Shown here: positions 54,417 to 64,000 of the stretch, in pieces
Layout of the letters: the number at the start of each line of letters is the position of its first letter
Position numbering within the stretch: position 1 is the stretch's first letter
NCBI GenBank assembly: GCA_030411725.1
Contig: MU839847.1
Location: forward strand, 124,001-188,000
Direction of reading: 5' to 3'
Source: Echria macrotheca
Taxonomy: Eukaryota > Ascomycota > Sordariomycetes > Sordariales > Schizotheciaceae
DNA: 64,000 bases
The notes under the pieces: model-generated
What the model saw: only the letters and a program-made list of their open reading frames with translations
What the model was told of the DNA's origin: nothing
The model's database searches: none
Program-made: the position numbers and the translations under genes

Positions 54417-55529
54417 CGTGTATGTATGTACCTTCACGGATGACAAAATCTACGAATTCCAGGTTTCAATCCCACTCAAACCACCCAGGTACAAACCCCC
54501 GACGGAGATATCTCCAACTATTTGTACATTCGTAGCCATCTCTGCCCTTCGTCCGGGACCCCAATCTCTGTATGGCTGCTGGTGCGGTTTCTGGCTAATC
54601 TGGCAGCCGGTAAATTTGCCTTCCACGAAAGGGACGCGCGGAATTCATCCCCCATACATCGCTCGCTCGCTGGCCGCGTGCATTAATATACCGATATATC
54701 CATGGCCAGGGGCAAGACAAAATGCTTGATGCGGGGAAGCCCTGCTTTCCGGTCCTGACACAAGCTTTTGGGTCCTGCCCCGGCACCACAAGTCCCGACT
54801 CCGCAGCGTCCGCACCTTGATGGCGTCGGGGGCTTGGCTTCCGCGCGAATGACCGCGAGTAGATCTATGCGCCGGCGTGGTTCCCCGGCCTTCAGTGCCG
54901 CGCATGTCCGGAGCTTGGCTCTCCTTTGTGCAGCTGGCTATCGTAACCCCCGCAAATATGTGTATATTACCTGGGGTCGCTGTTGTTGCCCTCTTTTGCT
55001 CCCTACAAAATTATCGACGCCATCTCTTTTTGTGAGGTTTGATCTCGTGAAATTAGCAGGGGCAACAAACCGGAAATAACAGTCGACCGGCGACTTGCAC
55101 ACCTTCCATCGATGCTGGAATCTCGGTACCGTCTCGGTTGCTGCTGCGTTGCCGGACTTTGGAATGTAACGCGGAGAGAGCGACGTTCAAGATCCAACCG
55201 TTCGTACAATACTACTTTGCAATTTGAACAGAGAACTAAACCAAATGTCAACATCACTGGCACGTATTCTGGCATTCGCCGGGGCAGAGCTGGCTATGCT
55301 TCGTCATATGCATTTATCATCACTGGAATGAAACCCCCTGCTATGTGCCCCTTACTCCCGCTGCCTAGATCCAAGCCACTAGCTAGCACTGGTTTACCGG
55401 ATCCTATCCGCCCCCTATCTTTTATACCTTCATTTTCACCACCGCATATGCTCCATCCCATGTATGCTCGGTCGTATGTCGTCGTTTACTTATCATGCCC
55501 TTATTTCCTGTGTACGCGGGTATCATCGC
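54417..55529. other. Upstream region of the CE1 gene; intergenic
   Basis: No gene supported. A GGCTAA core lies at 54593-54598. AT-rich TTAATATACCGATATATCC lies near 54683-54701. The right half flanks the 3' end of the histidine kinase gene. Confidence 0.45.
54593..54598 (+). promoter_or_regulatory. Candidate XlnR/Xyr1 site (GGCTAA) before CE1 esterase
   Basis: GGCTAA, 177 bp before the start of the minus-strand esterase gene. Third occurrence of this core in front of a plant-cell-wall enzyme gene in the window. A short match; supportive only as a set. Confidence 0.3.
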
Positions 55530-58500
55530 TCACCCCTCCCCCTCACCCCCTTGCCCACCCTGCTTAATCTGCTCGGCCAACAGGCTCCTAACCGTCTCCA
55601 ACTTCACCGGCTTCGTCAGAAACAAATCACTCCCACAAGCCAACGCCTCTTTCCTGCTAACCTCACTACTCAACCCCGTCAGCGCAACAATCCGGCACGC
55701 CCGCGTCACGCCCATCTCGCGCTCGACCCGTCTTATCTCGCGCGTGGCCGCGAACCCGTCCATCACCGGCATCGAAATGTCCATAAACACCGTGTCGAAG
55801 GGCCGGGCACTCGCCGCAGCGGCGCGGTAGAGCTGGACGGCTTCAAGACCGTGACAAGCCGAGGCGAAGGTGTGTTTAAGCCGGCGGGCGGTAGCGGTGA
55901 GCAGTTTCATGTTGACGGGGTTGTCTTCGACGAGGAGAAGGTGGAGGGTTTTGTGGGGAGTTTCTCCAGGAGAGGAAAGTGAGGCGGGGACACTTGTTTG
56001 TTGTTCTGCGCTTGGTGTTGGTGCTGGATTTGGCTCTGGTTTGGAGGTTGATGGTATTTGCGGCCTGATGCCCGCTCTGATGCTCGCGTCTAAAACATGT
56101 GATGCAGAGTGAGAAAGCGACGGCGGGGATTTCGGCCGGCTGAGGGCAAACGAGATTACCGCCGCGAGCTTCTTTGGCCCGATCGGGTGGTGTAAATGGA
56201 TAATTCCCTCGCCGGACTTATAACGAGCGCACGACGCCCCGCCCTGGGTGCAGAGCAGAATGAGCGGCGAGACGGGCGGGAGTGGTGATTTGGTTCCGTC
56301 GGAAGCGCTAATCAGGGAATGGTAGAGAATGTCACCATCCAACAGATAGACATCAGCCGATGGCAGATCTCCGTTCTTATGATCGGTCATGACCTTGATC
56401 CCCAGCACGTCCCCGACATTAGCCCGAAGAGCTCGCTCGAGAACGGCAGCCCGTTTCTGAAGGGCGTCTAATCGTTCTGGTCGCAGAGACGTCTTGGTCA
56501 GCGAGGCATATGCTTCCGCGTTGATGACGCAGAGTGTCCGACCCCGGAGCTGGCTTGTGTCCGTGATCCCGGGTGACAAGTTAAGGGGAAGGATGTCAGG
56601 TCCGATCGGTTCAAACGGCAGACAAACTTCGACAACCGTGCCCACGCCGACGGAACTCTTGATCTCGATAGTGCCGCCCATACCTTTGGTGAGCTGCTGA
56701 ACAATACTCAGACCAAGGCCGATGCCGGGCGAGTATGTGTCTTCCTGCGAAAATGGGGTGAAGAGACGGTACTTGAGATAATCCGAACTCATGCCGCGCC
56801 CGGTATCCTCCACCTTGAGAGAAACGTAGTCGCGCAGATGGCCCTCTCTATCCGGTTTCTGCACCGACGAGAGGCTCACCTCAACACGGCCGTTCTTGGT
56901 ATACTTTAGCGCATTGCCAAAGATGTTCATGATGATGCGCTTGTAAGCGCCCACATCGATGAGCAGCCGCCCTGGTGATTTGGCGATGCTCACTGTGACC
57001 AGAGGAGGTCCATCCCCCTTCCCGGGATGAGGCCGACCTGGCACCCCCCGTGTCGAGTACGAAGGTGGAATATCTTGTCCAAATGAAGATTGCAGGGCTT
57101 TTTCCGAGGCGTGGCTGAAGTGGATCGCCTCAATCACGTCCTCGACCAAGACGGCCAAGTCAACGACTTCCTGTTTGGTGATGGCTGTCGAGCTCCGCCC
57201 GTCCTTGATCGTAATTGCGTGATCTAACAGGTTGTTAAAGGTATCGAGCAAAGTCTTGCCACACGAATCGAGCATGTCTAGCGTCGAAAGCAGCCACGGA
57301 TCCGAGATGGCGGCACGGAGCAGCTCGCTACTGGCCATGATGCCGTGCAGCGGGCTGCGCAGTTCGTGGCTTATGGACGACACGAAACTCGACTTTGAGT
57401 GACTCGCCGCGAGGGCCTCCATGCGCGAAACTTCGGCCATGACCGAGTTGCCAAATGCAGTCACCAGGTTAACGTCTGTCATATCCAGGGCGTGCGTGGC
57501 ATCTGATACCCAGCCCAAGGTCGCCGCGTACCAGCACTCGCGCTGGAAGTGCCAAAGGGGGAGGAATGCGATGTACTTGGCAGACGGTATTGCGCGGAAC
57601 AGAGCTGTGACGTCGTCGTGATACTGCAGTATGCGATTCGTTCGCTTGCCCGGGTATGGCCTGCCCGGACAATAACTCTCGTCGATTGGACCGAACTCGT
57701 CTGCAGTGAAGACGTGGCCGCGGGGGAACGCTTGGGTCAGACGTTGCAGGACGACCTCGGGGAGCCGGGTGTGGGACCCGGATTCGTGCTCGCCGTCCGC
57801 AGACGACTGGACGATGGCGGCGCAGAAAGGTCCGGACATCCCATCTGGGCCAACGGCATCTCCGGGCTGGTCGGCATATTTGCTCGGGACAGCATCGAGA
57901 AACAGTAGACCGTCGAGATGCATGGCCTGGCGGATCGTGGTGGCGGCTCGGAAGAAGGCCGATTTTATGTTGGCCGAGCTGATGAAGCCGCTCCCGTGTA
58001 TCTCTTGCTCGGATATGCTCGACACGTCGGGGCTAGCCGGCACCGGGACGGCACTTTCTTCCACGCCATCATGTGTGATGGCAACCTGGTCCAGGGGGTT
58101 GGGATCGTTGTCTGACTGGTCGCCGAGACTCGTTAGCGGCGTGTCGAGCTGGTTGCGCGAACCAAACACGGAGGGTGTCGAGGTAGAGGAGACGACGGTA
58201 GACGATGAGGCAAGGTTAGGCGGTGGAGGCGGTCTGGCGGAATCCAGAGTGTCCCGTCTCTCCTTCTCCACGAGCCCGGTGTCTGTCGTGCGCGATGTCT
58301 CGCCGACGGGGACCGGCTCAGAGGCGATAAAGTCCCCAAGTCCTCTTATCAGTTGCTCAGATCGATCTCGACTTTGTCGGACGCGCACGTTGTCTAGATG
58401 AGTCATGATAGCGGCGGCGATGTCGTCCATGATGGCCACCGTCTTATCATCATCAAATTGCATCAAGCCGGGCACACCCTCCCTCGTCCGGTTGTCCACC

Positions 58501-59291
58501 ACGCAGTAGCTCCCCAGAAGATAGCCCAGGGGCGACACCAGCGGCACCTCCAGATACGACACGAAGTAGGGGAAGTTGACGACGTAAGGGCGACTGGAAT
58601 ACGCGGGATCGGTGCGAAAGTCGTTGACGATGTAGCGGGTGCGGTTCGCGATGACATTGGGGCCGGTGCGGATCCATTCGCCGGTATCATCCATGAAGGC
58701 CTTCATGGTGGTCGGACAGACGCCCCAACACGCGTCGAGCTTTGCGACGCCGAGGAAGATCCTGTCGTCGCCATCGTACTTCATGTCGCAGATGGAGTGC
58801 GAGCGCGTGATCTCGGCGACGACCCATTGGTACTGGCGGTCGATGAGCGACACAAACGAGCGGTCGCAGTCAAGACGCAGCGCACCCAGCTGGGTGAGGG
58901 CGTTGAGGGTGGGGTCGGCATTGATGAAGGGCTCAGGGCCGGGGCCGGACGGGATGTCGACGGGGAACGAGCAGGCCGACAGATAGGCGGCAATCTCGCG
59001 CTGGCGGGCGCGCTCGACTTCCTCGACTTCCTCGACCGGCTCGCCTGCTGCGCATGCGGCTTCGGTGACGCACGCAGTAATCATGGCGACGGCTCTAAGA
59101 AGCCTGCATCGCGGCTGCCGTAAAGGGAGGAGGGGAGAGGGCGAGACATGCACCTTGCCGGTGGTGGGGTCCACCGACACCTTGGTACAGGTCACGGGGG
59201 CGATTCTGCTTTTTCTCAACTCTCTCGTTCGGCCCGTCCGATTCCCCGCCCAGACTCGCAGAGGCTGCTGAATGAATGACATCACCGCCAA
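55530..59291 (-). CDS. Hybrid histidine kinase with GAF, HisKA, HATPase and receiver domains
   Basis: Open frame of 1,253 residues. A GAF domain lies at about 125-300 (LTQLGALRLDCDRSFVSLID..WVVAE..IF..). A long linker follows. The HisKA H-box SHELRSPLHG carries His642, with the dimer helices after it. The HATPase has N-box NIFGNALKYTKNG (about 780), G1 VEDTGRGM, F-box FTPFSQED and G2 GIGLGLSIV (to about 870). The receiver domain at about 1,110-1,240 shows LLVEDNPVN, phospho-acceptor Asp1171 in FMDISMPVMDG, and LTKPVK. All catalytic boxes are intact, so this should autophosphorylate and relay to an HPt protein (Ypd1-type). No TM is seen, so a cytosolic sensor is likely. The first ~70 residues are weak; an intron starting at the GTGCATG near 59147 may shorten them. 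Confidence 0.92.
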   Translation of the reverse strand: MAVMSFIQQPLRVWAGNRTGRTRELRKSRIAPVTCTKVSVDPTTGKVHVSPSPLLPLRQPRCRLLRAVAMITACVTEAACAAGEPVEEVEEVERARQREIAAYLSACSFPVDIPSGPGPEPFINADPTLNALTQLGALRLDCDRSFVSLIDRQYQWVVAEITRSHSICDMKYDGDDRIFLGVAKLDACWGVCPTTMKAFMDDTGEWIRTGPNVIANRTRYIVNDFRTDPAYSSRPYVVNFPYFVSYLEVPLVSPLGYLLGSYCVVDNRTREGVPGLMQFDDDKTVAIMDDIAAAIMTHLDNVRVRQSRDRSEQLIRGLGDFIASEPVPVGETSRTTDTGLVEKERRDTLDSARPPPPPNLASSSTVVSSTSTPSVFGSRNQLDTPLTSLGDQSDNDPNPLDQVAITHDGVEESAVPVPASPDVSSISEQEIHGSGFISSANIKSAFFRAATTIRQAMHLDGLLFLDAVPSKYADQPGDAVGPDGMSGPFCAAIVQSSADGEHESGSHTRLPEVVLQRLTQAFPRGHVFTADEFGPIDESYCPGRPYPGKRTNRILQYHDDVTALFRAIPSAKYIAFLPLWHFQRECWYAATLGWVSDATHALDMTDVNLVTAFGNSVMAEVSRMEALAASHSKSSFVSSISHELRSPLHGIMASSELLRAAISDPWLLSTLDMLDSCGKTLLDTFNNLLDHAITIKDGRSSTAITKQEVVDLAVLVEDVIEAIHFSHASEKALQSSFGQDIPPSYSTRGVPGRPHPGKGDGPPLVTVSIAKSPGRLLIDVGAYKRIIMNIFGNALKYTKNGRVEVSLSSVQKPDREGHLRDYVSLKVEDTGRGMSSDYLKYRLFTPFSQEDTYSPGIGLGLSIVQQLTKGMGGTIEIKSSVGVGTVVEVCLPFEPIGPDILPLNLSPGITDTSQLRGRTLCVINAEAYASLTKTSLRPERLDALQKRAAVLERALRANVGDVLGIKVMTDHKNGDLPSADVYLLDGDILYHSLISASDGTKSPLPPVSPLILLCTQGGASCARYKSGEGIIHLHHPIGPKKLAAVISFALSRPKSPPSLSHSASHVLDASIRAGIRPQIPSTSKPEPNPAPTPSAEQQTSVPASLSSPGETPHKTLHLLLVEDNPVNMKLLTATARRLKHTFASACHGLEAVQLYRAAAASARPFDTVFMDISMPVMDGFAATREIRRVEREMGVTRACRIVALTGLSSEVSRKEALACGSDLFLTKPVKLETVRSLLAEQIKQGGQGGEGEG

Positions 59292-60021
59292 GGGGCTACT
59301 GTGATAGGCGAGAAGGGGAATCCCACTCGTTTCAGCATCATCCCCACTTTAGCCAGTTGCTGTCGTCTCGTTGGTTGAAATCTTCCACGATCTCGATCTC
59401 GCCGGAGCTGAAAAATCTTTTTGTAGTGGGGTTAGGGTTCCGGTTCGGGTTGCATGTATCGGTGGACAGTCTTGGCGCCTTGGAGCATCTAAACTCATCC
59501 CTGAACTTGACAACAGCCTGCGAGTCCATGCGCCGCTAGGGAATGTCAATGTCTATGCGAGCTCGGGGCTAGTTCTTCCTGTTTGGAGAATTCGGGTTTC
59601 CGTGGTATTTCGGCTGTGGTCTGTCGACGTGTTGGGGAGAGAGCGGCCGTTGAGAAGGTACGGACACTCGGACAGTGTGGTGAAAGATGAGATGGAAGGA
59701 GAAACTGTGAGATAGCGGCTTTGATGGATAGGTATGTCAGTTTTCTAGCGAGCGTTTCTTCCTGCTCTTCGATGTCGAGATTGCTGGAGTTAATATTTAA
59801 GAAGAGAATGCAGTGCCAGCCTTCAGAAACAACCTACCAGTCGTTCACTTGAAGCATTCTGTTCTGCCACAACATATTAGAGCACGCTGTCACGCCCCAA
59901 GAGTTCTCCGACGCGTTACCTTGCCATATCCGTTTTAGCGTCTCGATCCACCCTCCCGGCCGTGTCCACGCTTGTTGTTCCGTCCTGCTATCAAACCTTA
60001 GGTTGTATTCAACACCACACT
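59292..60021. other. Divergent promoter region of the kinase and Cys-rich genes
   Basis: No gene supported between the two divergent starts. Short frames on both strands carry no domain. An AT-rich patch (GAGTTAATATTTAAGAAG) at about 59788 could serve as a core promoter. Confidence 0.4.
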
Positions 60022-61205
60022 ATGGCACACCCATCAACAACAGACGATCCCAAAAACGCAAGCAACTCACTGGCCACAAAATATCTCTTGTCACATTCCG
60101 GAATTTGCTTTTGTCGCGCGTGTACGGAGGCTACCGCAGGAAGCGCCCTGACCGCAGATAGACCCAAATGGTCTCCGGATTCATTCGGAGGAGGCGCCCC
60201 CCTTATCGCGGACAGCCCCTCAACCGTGGGTGCTGCGGGTGTACGCTCCCCTCCCGTGTTGCCCGAGGAAGCCCTCCCATTTGCGAATTGCCCCCCAACC
60301 GTGGGTAGGCCCCTAGCTACGGGTAAACGGTTGCGTGAGTTACCCATAAACGCCCCGCCGAATGCGGAAAGGTCACCACCGGTGGATGAACCGTCAACTG
60401 CGAGCGAATCACCCCCTGCCTTGTTGCCCGAGGACGCCCTCGGGGTCGCTGCCACTCTTCTGTACCGTTTCAAGCCTGATGAAGGTTTTGAACTGACGGG
60501 GGTATGTTGTTGGCAACCGACTTCATTTGTGCTTGTTGGTCACTAATTCGTTTACCTTATAGATGGGGAAAATCCAGAGAAGAATGCCATGTCTGGAATG
60601 CAGTCTCCGGATTCATGAGGATCTAATCCGATGCCACTGCAGCGCATTAACACATGTTGAAAACAGGCGGCCCAAGTGCGTCGCATGTAACTTCCATCAT
60701 CACCGGTGTACACATGTATGGGAAATCCTGATCCATATCGTGCCGTCGGCGGTACTGACTGTCTGAACCACAGATCCCAGCTCTGCTCCGCGGCATGTTT
60801 CAGAGGCTTTGGAAGCAGGTTCAACCGTTATATAGTCTGGTCAACTCAATGACATCCCGCAAGTCACAGAGGTCGGTTCTGAATCGGGTGAGAGTATCGC
60901 GGGGGATGGACCTCCTGCGCGAGTGCTGCGAGTCGATGAGGGACGTGGTGGCAATCTCGAGACGCCGTTCTTCTCTTCCAGTCTCTGATGGAACAATCGT
61001 GATTGACGGGGACCTTCAACTGGCTGCTATGTCTCTTATGATCGACCCTCTCAACGAGCACTCACGGGATGGAGGCTTGGTGGAGGCCAGGTACGCGTTG
61101 CGCAGGGCAGATGTTGCTCTAAAGAAATTTGTCTGTCTCCCGATAGAGTGTCATATCATGGGCCGCGCTGACAAATCGCCAGACGGATTAGGAATACCAT
61201 TGTGA
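60022..61205 (+). CDS. Unrecognised Cys-rich fungal protein
   Basis: Exons 60022-60501, 60563-60715 and 60774-61205, about 354 residues; introns of 61 and 58 bp, both phase 0. The first exon is Pro/Ala/Ser-rich and probably disordered, with internal near-repeats (SPP-LLPEDAL / SPPVLPEEAL). Exon 2 carries a His/Cys motif: MPCLECSLRI..IRCHCSAL..RRPKCVACNFHHHRC, plausibly a small zinc site. Exon 3 opens HIPALLRGMFQRLWKQV and continues helical to the end. The order C-x2-C..C..C-x2-C..C-x-P/I-P followed by an L-x-x-x-F-x-x-L helix recalls a widespread but uncharacterised group of fungal proteins in accessory regions. I do not assign a function. Confidence 0.7.
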
Positions 61206-62361
61206 CGTCTTGGACCGCTGGCGAAATTGGAGTTCCGGCGCTCCATTGGACGTCCAATCACCTTCTCGCGAGCAAATGTGGCAAGTTGAATACGATAAAT
61301 ACCCAGCCCATGCCTATCCTCGGAAGGAAGCCGGCAAGGCAGGACATTGAGAAGCGAGACGCACAATGACAGCGATTCTCGCAGGACTTCCCATCATGTC
61401 AGTCAGTAGCGGTGTATTGAGACTCTAGCAGTAATTTGTTGGTTTTGGAACCCCGTGGTGGGAGTTTCACTATAAGTCCTATGGAGAAGCGTTACGATGT
61501 ATTGTGTGTCCTGGATAGCTACGGGCTGTACACACGATTCAGGAATGGAGTCTAGGCCCAAACTTGAAGCTTCCCAGTTCCAGTTTGCAGGGCTTTCTAT
61601 TTCCCTGTCATGGGAAAAGGGTTACCATCTGATGCCAATCGTCAACGGCCTGCAAAGAGAAATATGCTTGTTACGTTACTATGAATCCAGTTGCCTTAGG
61701 TACCTAAGGGCGTGGATTATCAAGATAACCCCCCTGGCTCCTGTCAATATCTCACTTGTAGGCTTCCGAGGTGGCCGAAGTATGTAGGCACTGAAGTACC
61801 TAGGCAACCAGCCAAGCCGGGTTATATACAGGTTCATTCATGCGCCCACACAGTAAGGAGCACTTCAATCCTGATAGCATGTTCGTTGCAAACTGGAATA
61901 AACCTAACTATTGAATATCTCGAGAGATATGTGTATTTTGCGAAGGCCTTTAGTAAGAGGCGCAATGCCTATTTCATCTCTTAATGGCCTTACTACGATC
62001 CGCAGAAAGGCCAGCCAGAGGAAGGTCTATATTAATAATTACTTATAAGGCAGTGGTAAGGACAAATCAGGCCTTTTTCCACTTACCAGAGATCCTTTTA
62101 AAAGAGTTTTTAGACCTTAACAGCACGTACTTAGGCCTATTTCTGTGAATAACATGCCGCTACCACCCAAACGCACCCCTCCTACTTGCCGGAAAGGAAG
62201 CCATCGGCACCACTAAATTTTCATTTCTTTCATCGTATGAGATGAGCTTTCTCAAACATGTAACTGAGGGAAGTTTTGTAACGAGCCCGAGTTTAGCCCG
62301 TCATAACAATCGACCAAGCACTGCTCCTGAATGGCCGAATAACTGAGAGAAATTCCAGGTA
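61206..62361. other. Intergenic with AT-rich, RIP-like patch
   Basis: No gene supported. 61900-62160 is AT-rich with AGGCCTTT, GGCCTTAC and TAGGCCTATT words, like the other islands. Confidence 0.45.
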
Positions 62362-63999
62362 TCACGAACACCCACTACCCGTCAAGCCCGTAACTCCGCC
62401 CGGCTTGACATTGGTGCAAGCGCCCCTCGCGCCCGCCGACGTGCCATTTTTGGATGCCGCGAGACTGACGTCCTCGAATACAATATTATAGCAGGGCTTC
62501 CTCTTCGAGCACGAGATCGAAGCCGTGCGGCCGCTACTGGAGTTGATCCAGCCGGTGAAGTTTTTGAACACGACGTTAGAGATGTCCATATTCGATGTCC
62601 CCGCCAGGGAACCTGGTAGTTTTTATCATCAGTTCTTTTTCCTCGCTATCCATCTTTTGCAAAAAGTTGGGAAGACGTACCGTTATTCCCGCTGTTCTGG
62701 TCGATGGCCGGACCGCCGGCGGCGCCTTCGATGTAGAAGTTTTCGAAACGCACGTTCGAGACGGAACCCCTATTGCATGTTAGTCGGATGTAGATTTCAT
62801 GAGCACTCTCGCCAACAGCAACAACAAAAAAACAGAAAAAAAAGGGGGGGAGGGGGGTGACCTACCATCCACCGCCGCGGGGCTCTCCACCACTCTCATA
62901 GTAGCTCCCCTGAGACGCTAGCTCCCCAATCCACGTCTTGATGTAGGCAGAATTGTGCATATCCTCATTGTAAGTCTGGATATGGACATCCCTGACCACC
63001 ACGTTCTCCACCGACGAGTCCTCAAGGTACTGACCCAGGCTGCCGATGGCGATGCCATTCCCCCCGTGGCAGGTCACCTCGATCGAAATTAGCAAGAACT
63101 CCAAGAGAATCTCGGGACGCACTCACATTCTGGATGAAGATGTTGTACGACCGCGGCTTGATGGCTACGCAGTCATCACCGCCCTGGTAGTAGAAGTTGG
63201 TCAGCTCGACGTTGAAGGCGTCCATGGTGTCGAAGCCGTCCGTGTTCTGCACCCAGTTGGTGCCGTACGGCGCCTGTAGGGCCGTCGAGTTGCACGTGAT
63301 GTCGTGGAAGCGCAGGTGTGTCGTTCATGATGTTGAGCGCCCAGAGCGGTGAGTCCTTCACCGAGACTGTTTTGTCTCCTGGTCAGCTTTTTTTCCTGTA
63401 GAGGAGGATGTTTTCGGGGAAACTCTTACAGCGCTCCACAGTCACGTCGCTGACGTTCCAGAACACTAATGGCATGGGCCGGCCAGGTTGCGTGTCTTTT
63501 TTCTCGGCGTTATACCAGGCGTTGCCATTGCCGTTGATGCCGCCGGTCCCGTGCCCGTCGATGCGGATCCGCTCCCCGGAGATGATGAAACCCGCGTGGT
63601 GATTCTGGAAGGCGATGGGGTAGGAGTTGGAACGCCAGTAAGTTAGGTTATCGGAGAGCTATAGTCTCGTTAACCAAGGTCTTGAACGTCTGTTGTCTTG
63701 CTGCGTACCAGCCAGGTGCCCCGCCACTCGAGAGTAACATCATAGAGGACAGGATTGAGTCTCGTGGCGATGTTGTACGTCTCGCCCTGCGGAAAGACAA
63801 TAGTTCCGCCATTATTACAGTCCCTGAAAGCAGCAAGAATCTGGGCCACGTCGTCTTGTCCGTTGCCGAGTGGCTTTATGGTACAAGTCTTGGATGGCTC
63901 TGCGCGCGGGAGAAGCGGAGTCCGCAACTGGGGTTTGGACACAGCCCAACCCCAGGGGATGAATGAGGCGGAGAGAACGAGAAACTTCAAGACCAACAT
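62362..63999 (-). CDS. GH28 exo-polygalacturonase, carrying a frameshift
   Basis: Complement of 62362-62612, 62681-62769, 62866-63077, 63127-63366, 63430-63658 and 63709-63999; about 436 residues if the frame were intact, introns of 49-96 bp. Signal peptide MLVLKFLVLSASFIPWGWAVS. GH28 landmarks are all present in order: NTDGFDTMDA, YQGGDDCVAIKP, the TCHGGNG that replaces the usual GHG, and NSAYIKTW for the RIK site; this pattern is that of exo-acting enzymes that release galacturonate from pectin. In the fourth-from-last exon the frame breaks at an ACACAC run near 63316-63321: DSPLWALNIMND is followed by HLRFHDITC only after restoring two bases. Exon phases downstream fit the two-base loss. 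Either a recent pseudogene or a sequence error. Confidence 0.85.
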
Positions 64000-64000
64000 G

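Noticed and set aside
1..64000. tRNA genes, rRNA, CRISPR arrays, telomere repeats
   Set aside because: I scanned for T-loop GGTTCGA-type words with matching acceptor stems, regular spacer repeats and TTAGGG arrays and found none that hold up; the few GGTTCGA words lie in coding DNA or lack stems.

Overview
This window looks like nuclear DNA of a filamentous ascomycete (Pezizomycotina, most likely a Sordariomycete). Genes are widely spaced and lie on both strands. They carry short introns of about 46-96 bp with GT..AG ends and internal CTAAC/CTGAC-type branch sites. The protein families are typical fungal ones: CFEM, HET, Zn2Cys6, 2EXR, rhodopsin-domain membrane proteins, AA9 LPMO, CE15, DUF6604. 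AT-rich islands show the dinucleotide pattern expected of repeat-induced point mutation (RIP). There are no operons, ribosome binding sites or CRISPR arrays, and I saw no tRNA or rRNA gene.

Layout. 1.7-9.9 kb: an amino-acid/choline-type permease, a siderophore-iron MFS transporter, a GPI-anchored CFEM protein divergent from that transporter, and a MUP1-like methionine permease. The shared promoter of the iron transporter and the CFEM gene holds a 27-bp palindrome made of two ATCWGATAA sites, the published site of SreA/SRE iron GATA repressors. 10.5-16.4 kb: a BBE-type flavoprotein, a CE15 glucuronoyl esterase and a secreted alpha/beta hydrolase. 16.4-21.3 kb is gene-poor and holds a frameshifted DUF6604 relic and small repeats. 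21.3-27.6 kb: a rhodopsin-domain membrane protein, a 2EXR protein and an AA9 LPMO. 27.7-32.2 kb: a Zn2Cys6 regulator divergent from a 14-TM drug:H+ antiporter.

32.3-46.6 kb is an accessory, decaying region. It contains a HUL5-like 5' gene fragment, a DUF4360 secreted-protein gene that appears cut at its 3' end next to an inverted duplicate, a broken SNF2-type helicase, a frameshifted array of GATA-like zinc fingers, and RIP-like AT islands. 46.7-64 kb is again gene-dense: a DAL5-type MFS permease, a HET-domain protein, an unrecognised multi-pass membrane protein, a CE1 esterase, a large GAF-type hybrid histidine kinase, an unrecognised Cys-rich protein, and a GH28 exo-polygalacturonase with a 2-nt frameshift.

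Together the functional genes describe nutrient import (amino acids, methionine, siderophore iron, vitamin/anion), plant cell-wall attack (AA9, CE15, CE1, GH28, secreted hydrolase), efflux and signalling. No PKS, NRPS or terpene synthase is present, so this is not a classical secondary-metabolite cluster. Exon coordinates were built by hand from splice consensus and reading-frame continuity, so individual junctions may be a few bases off.
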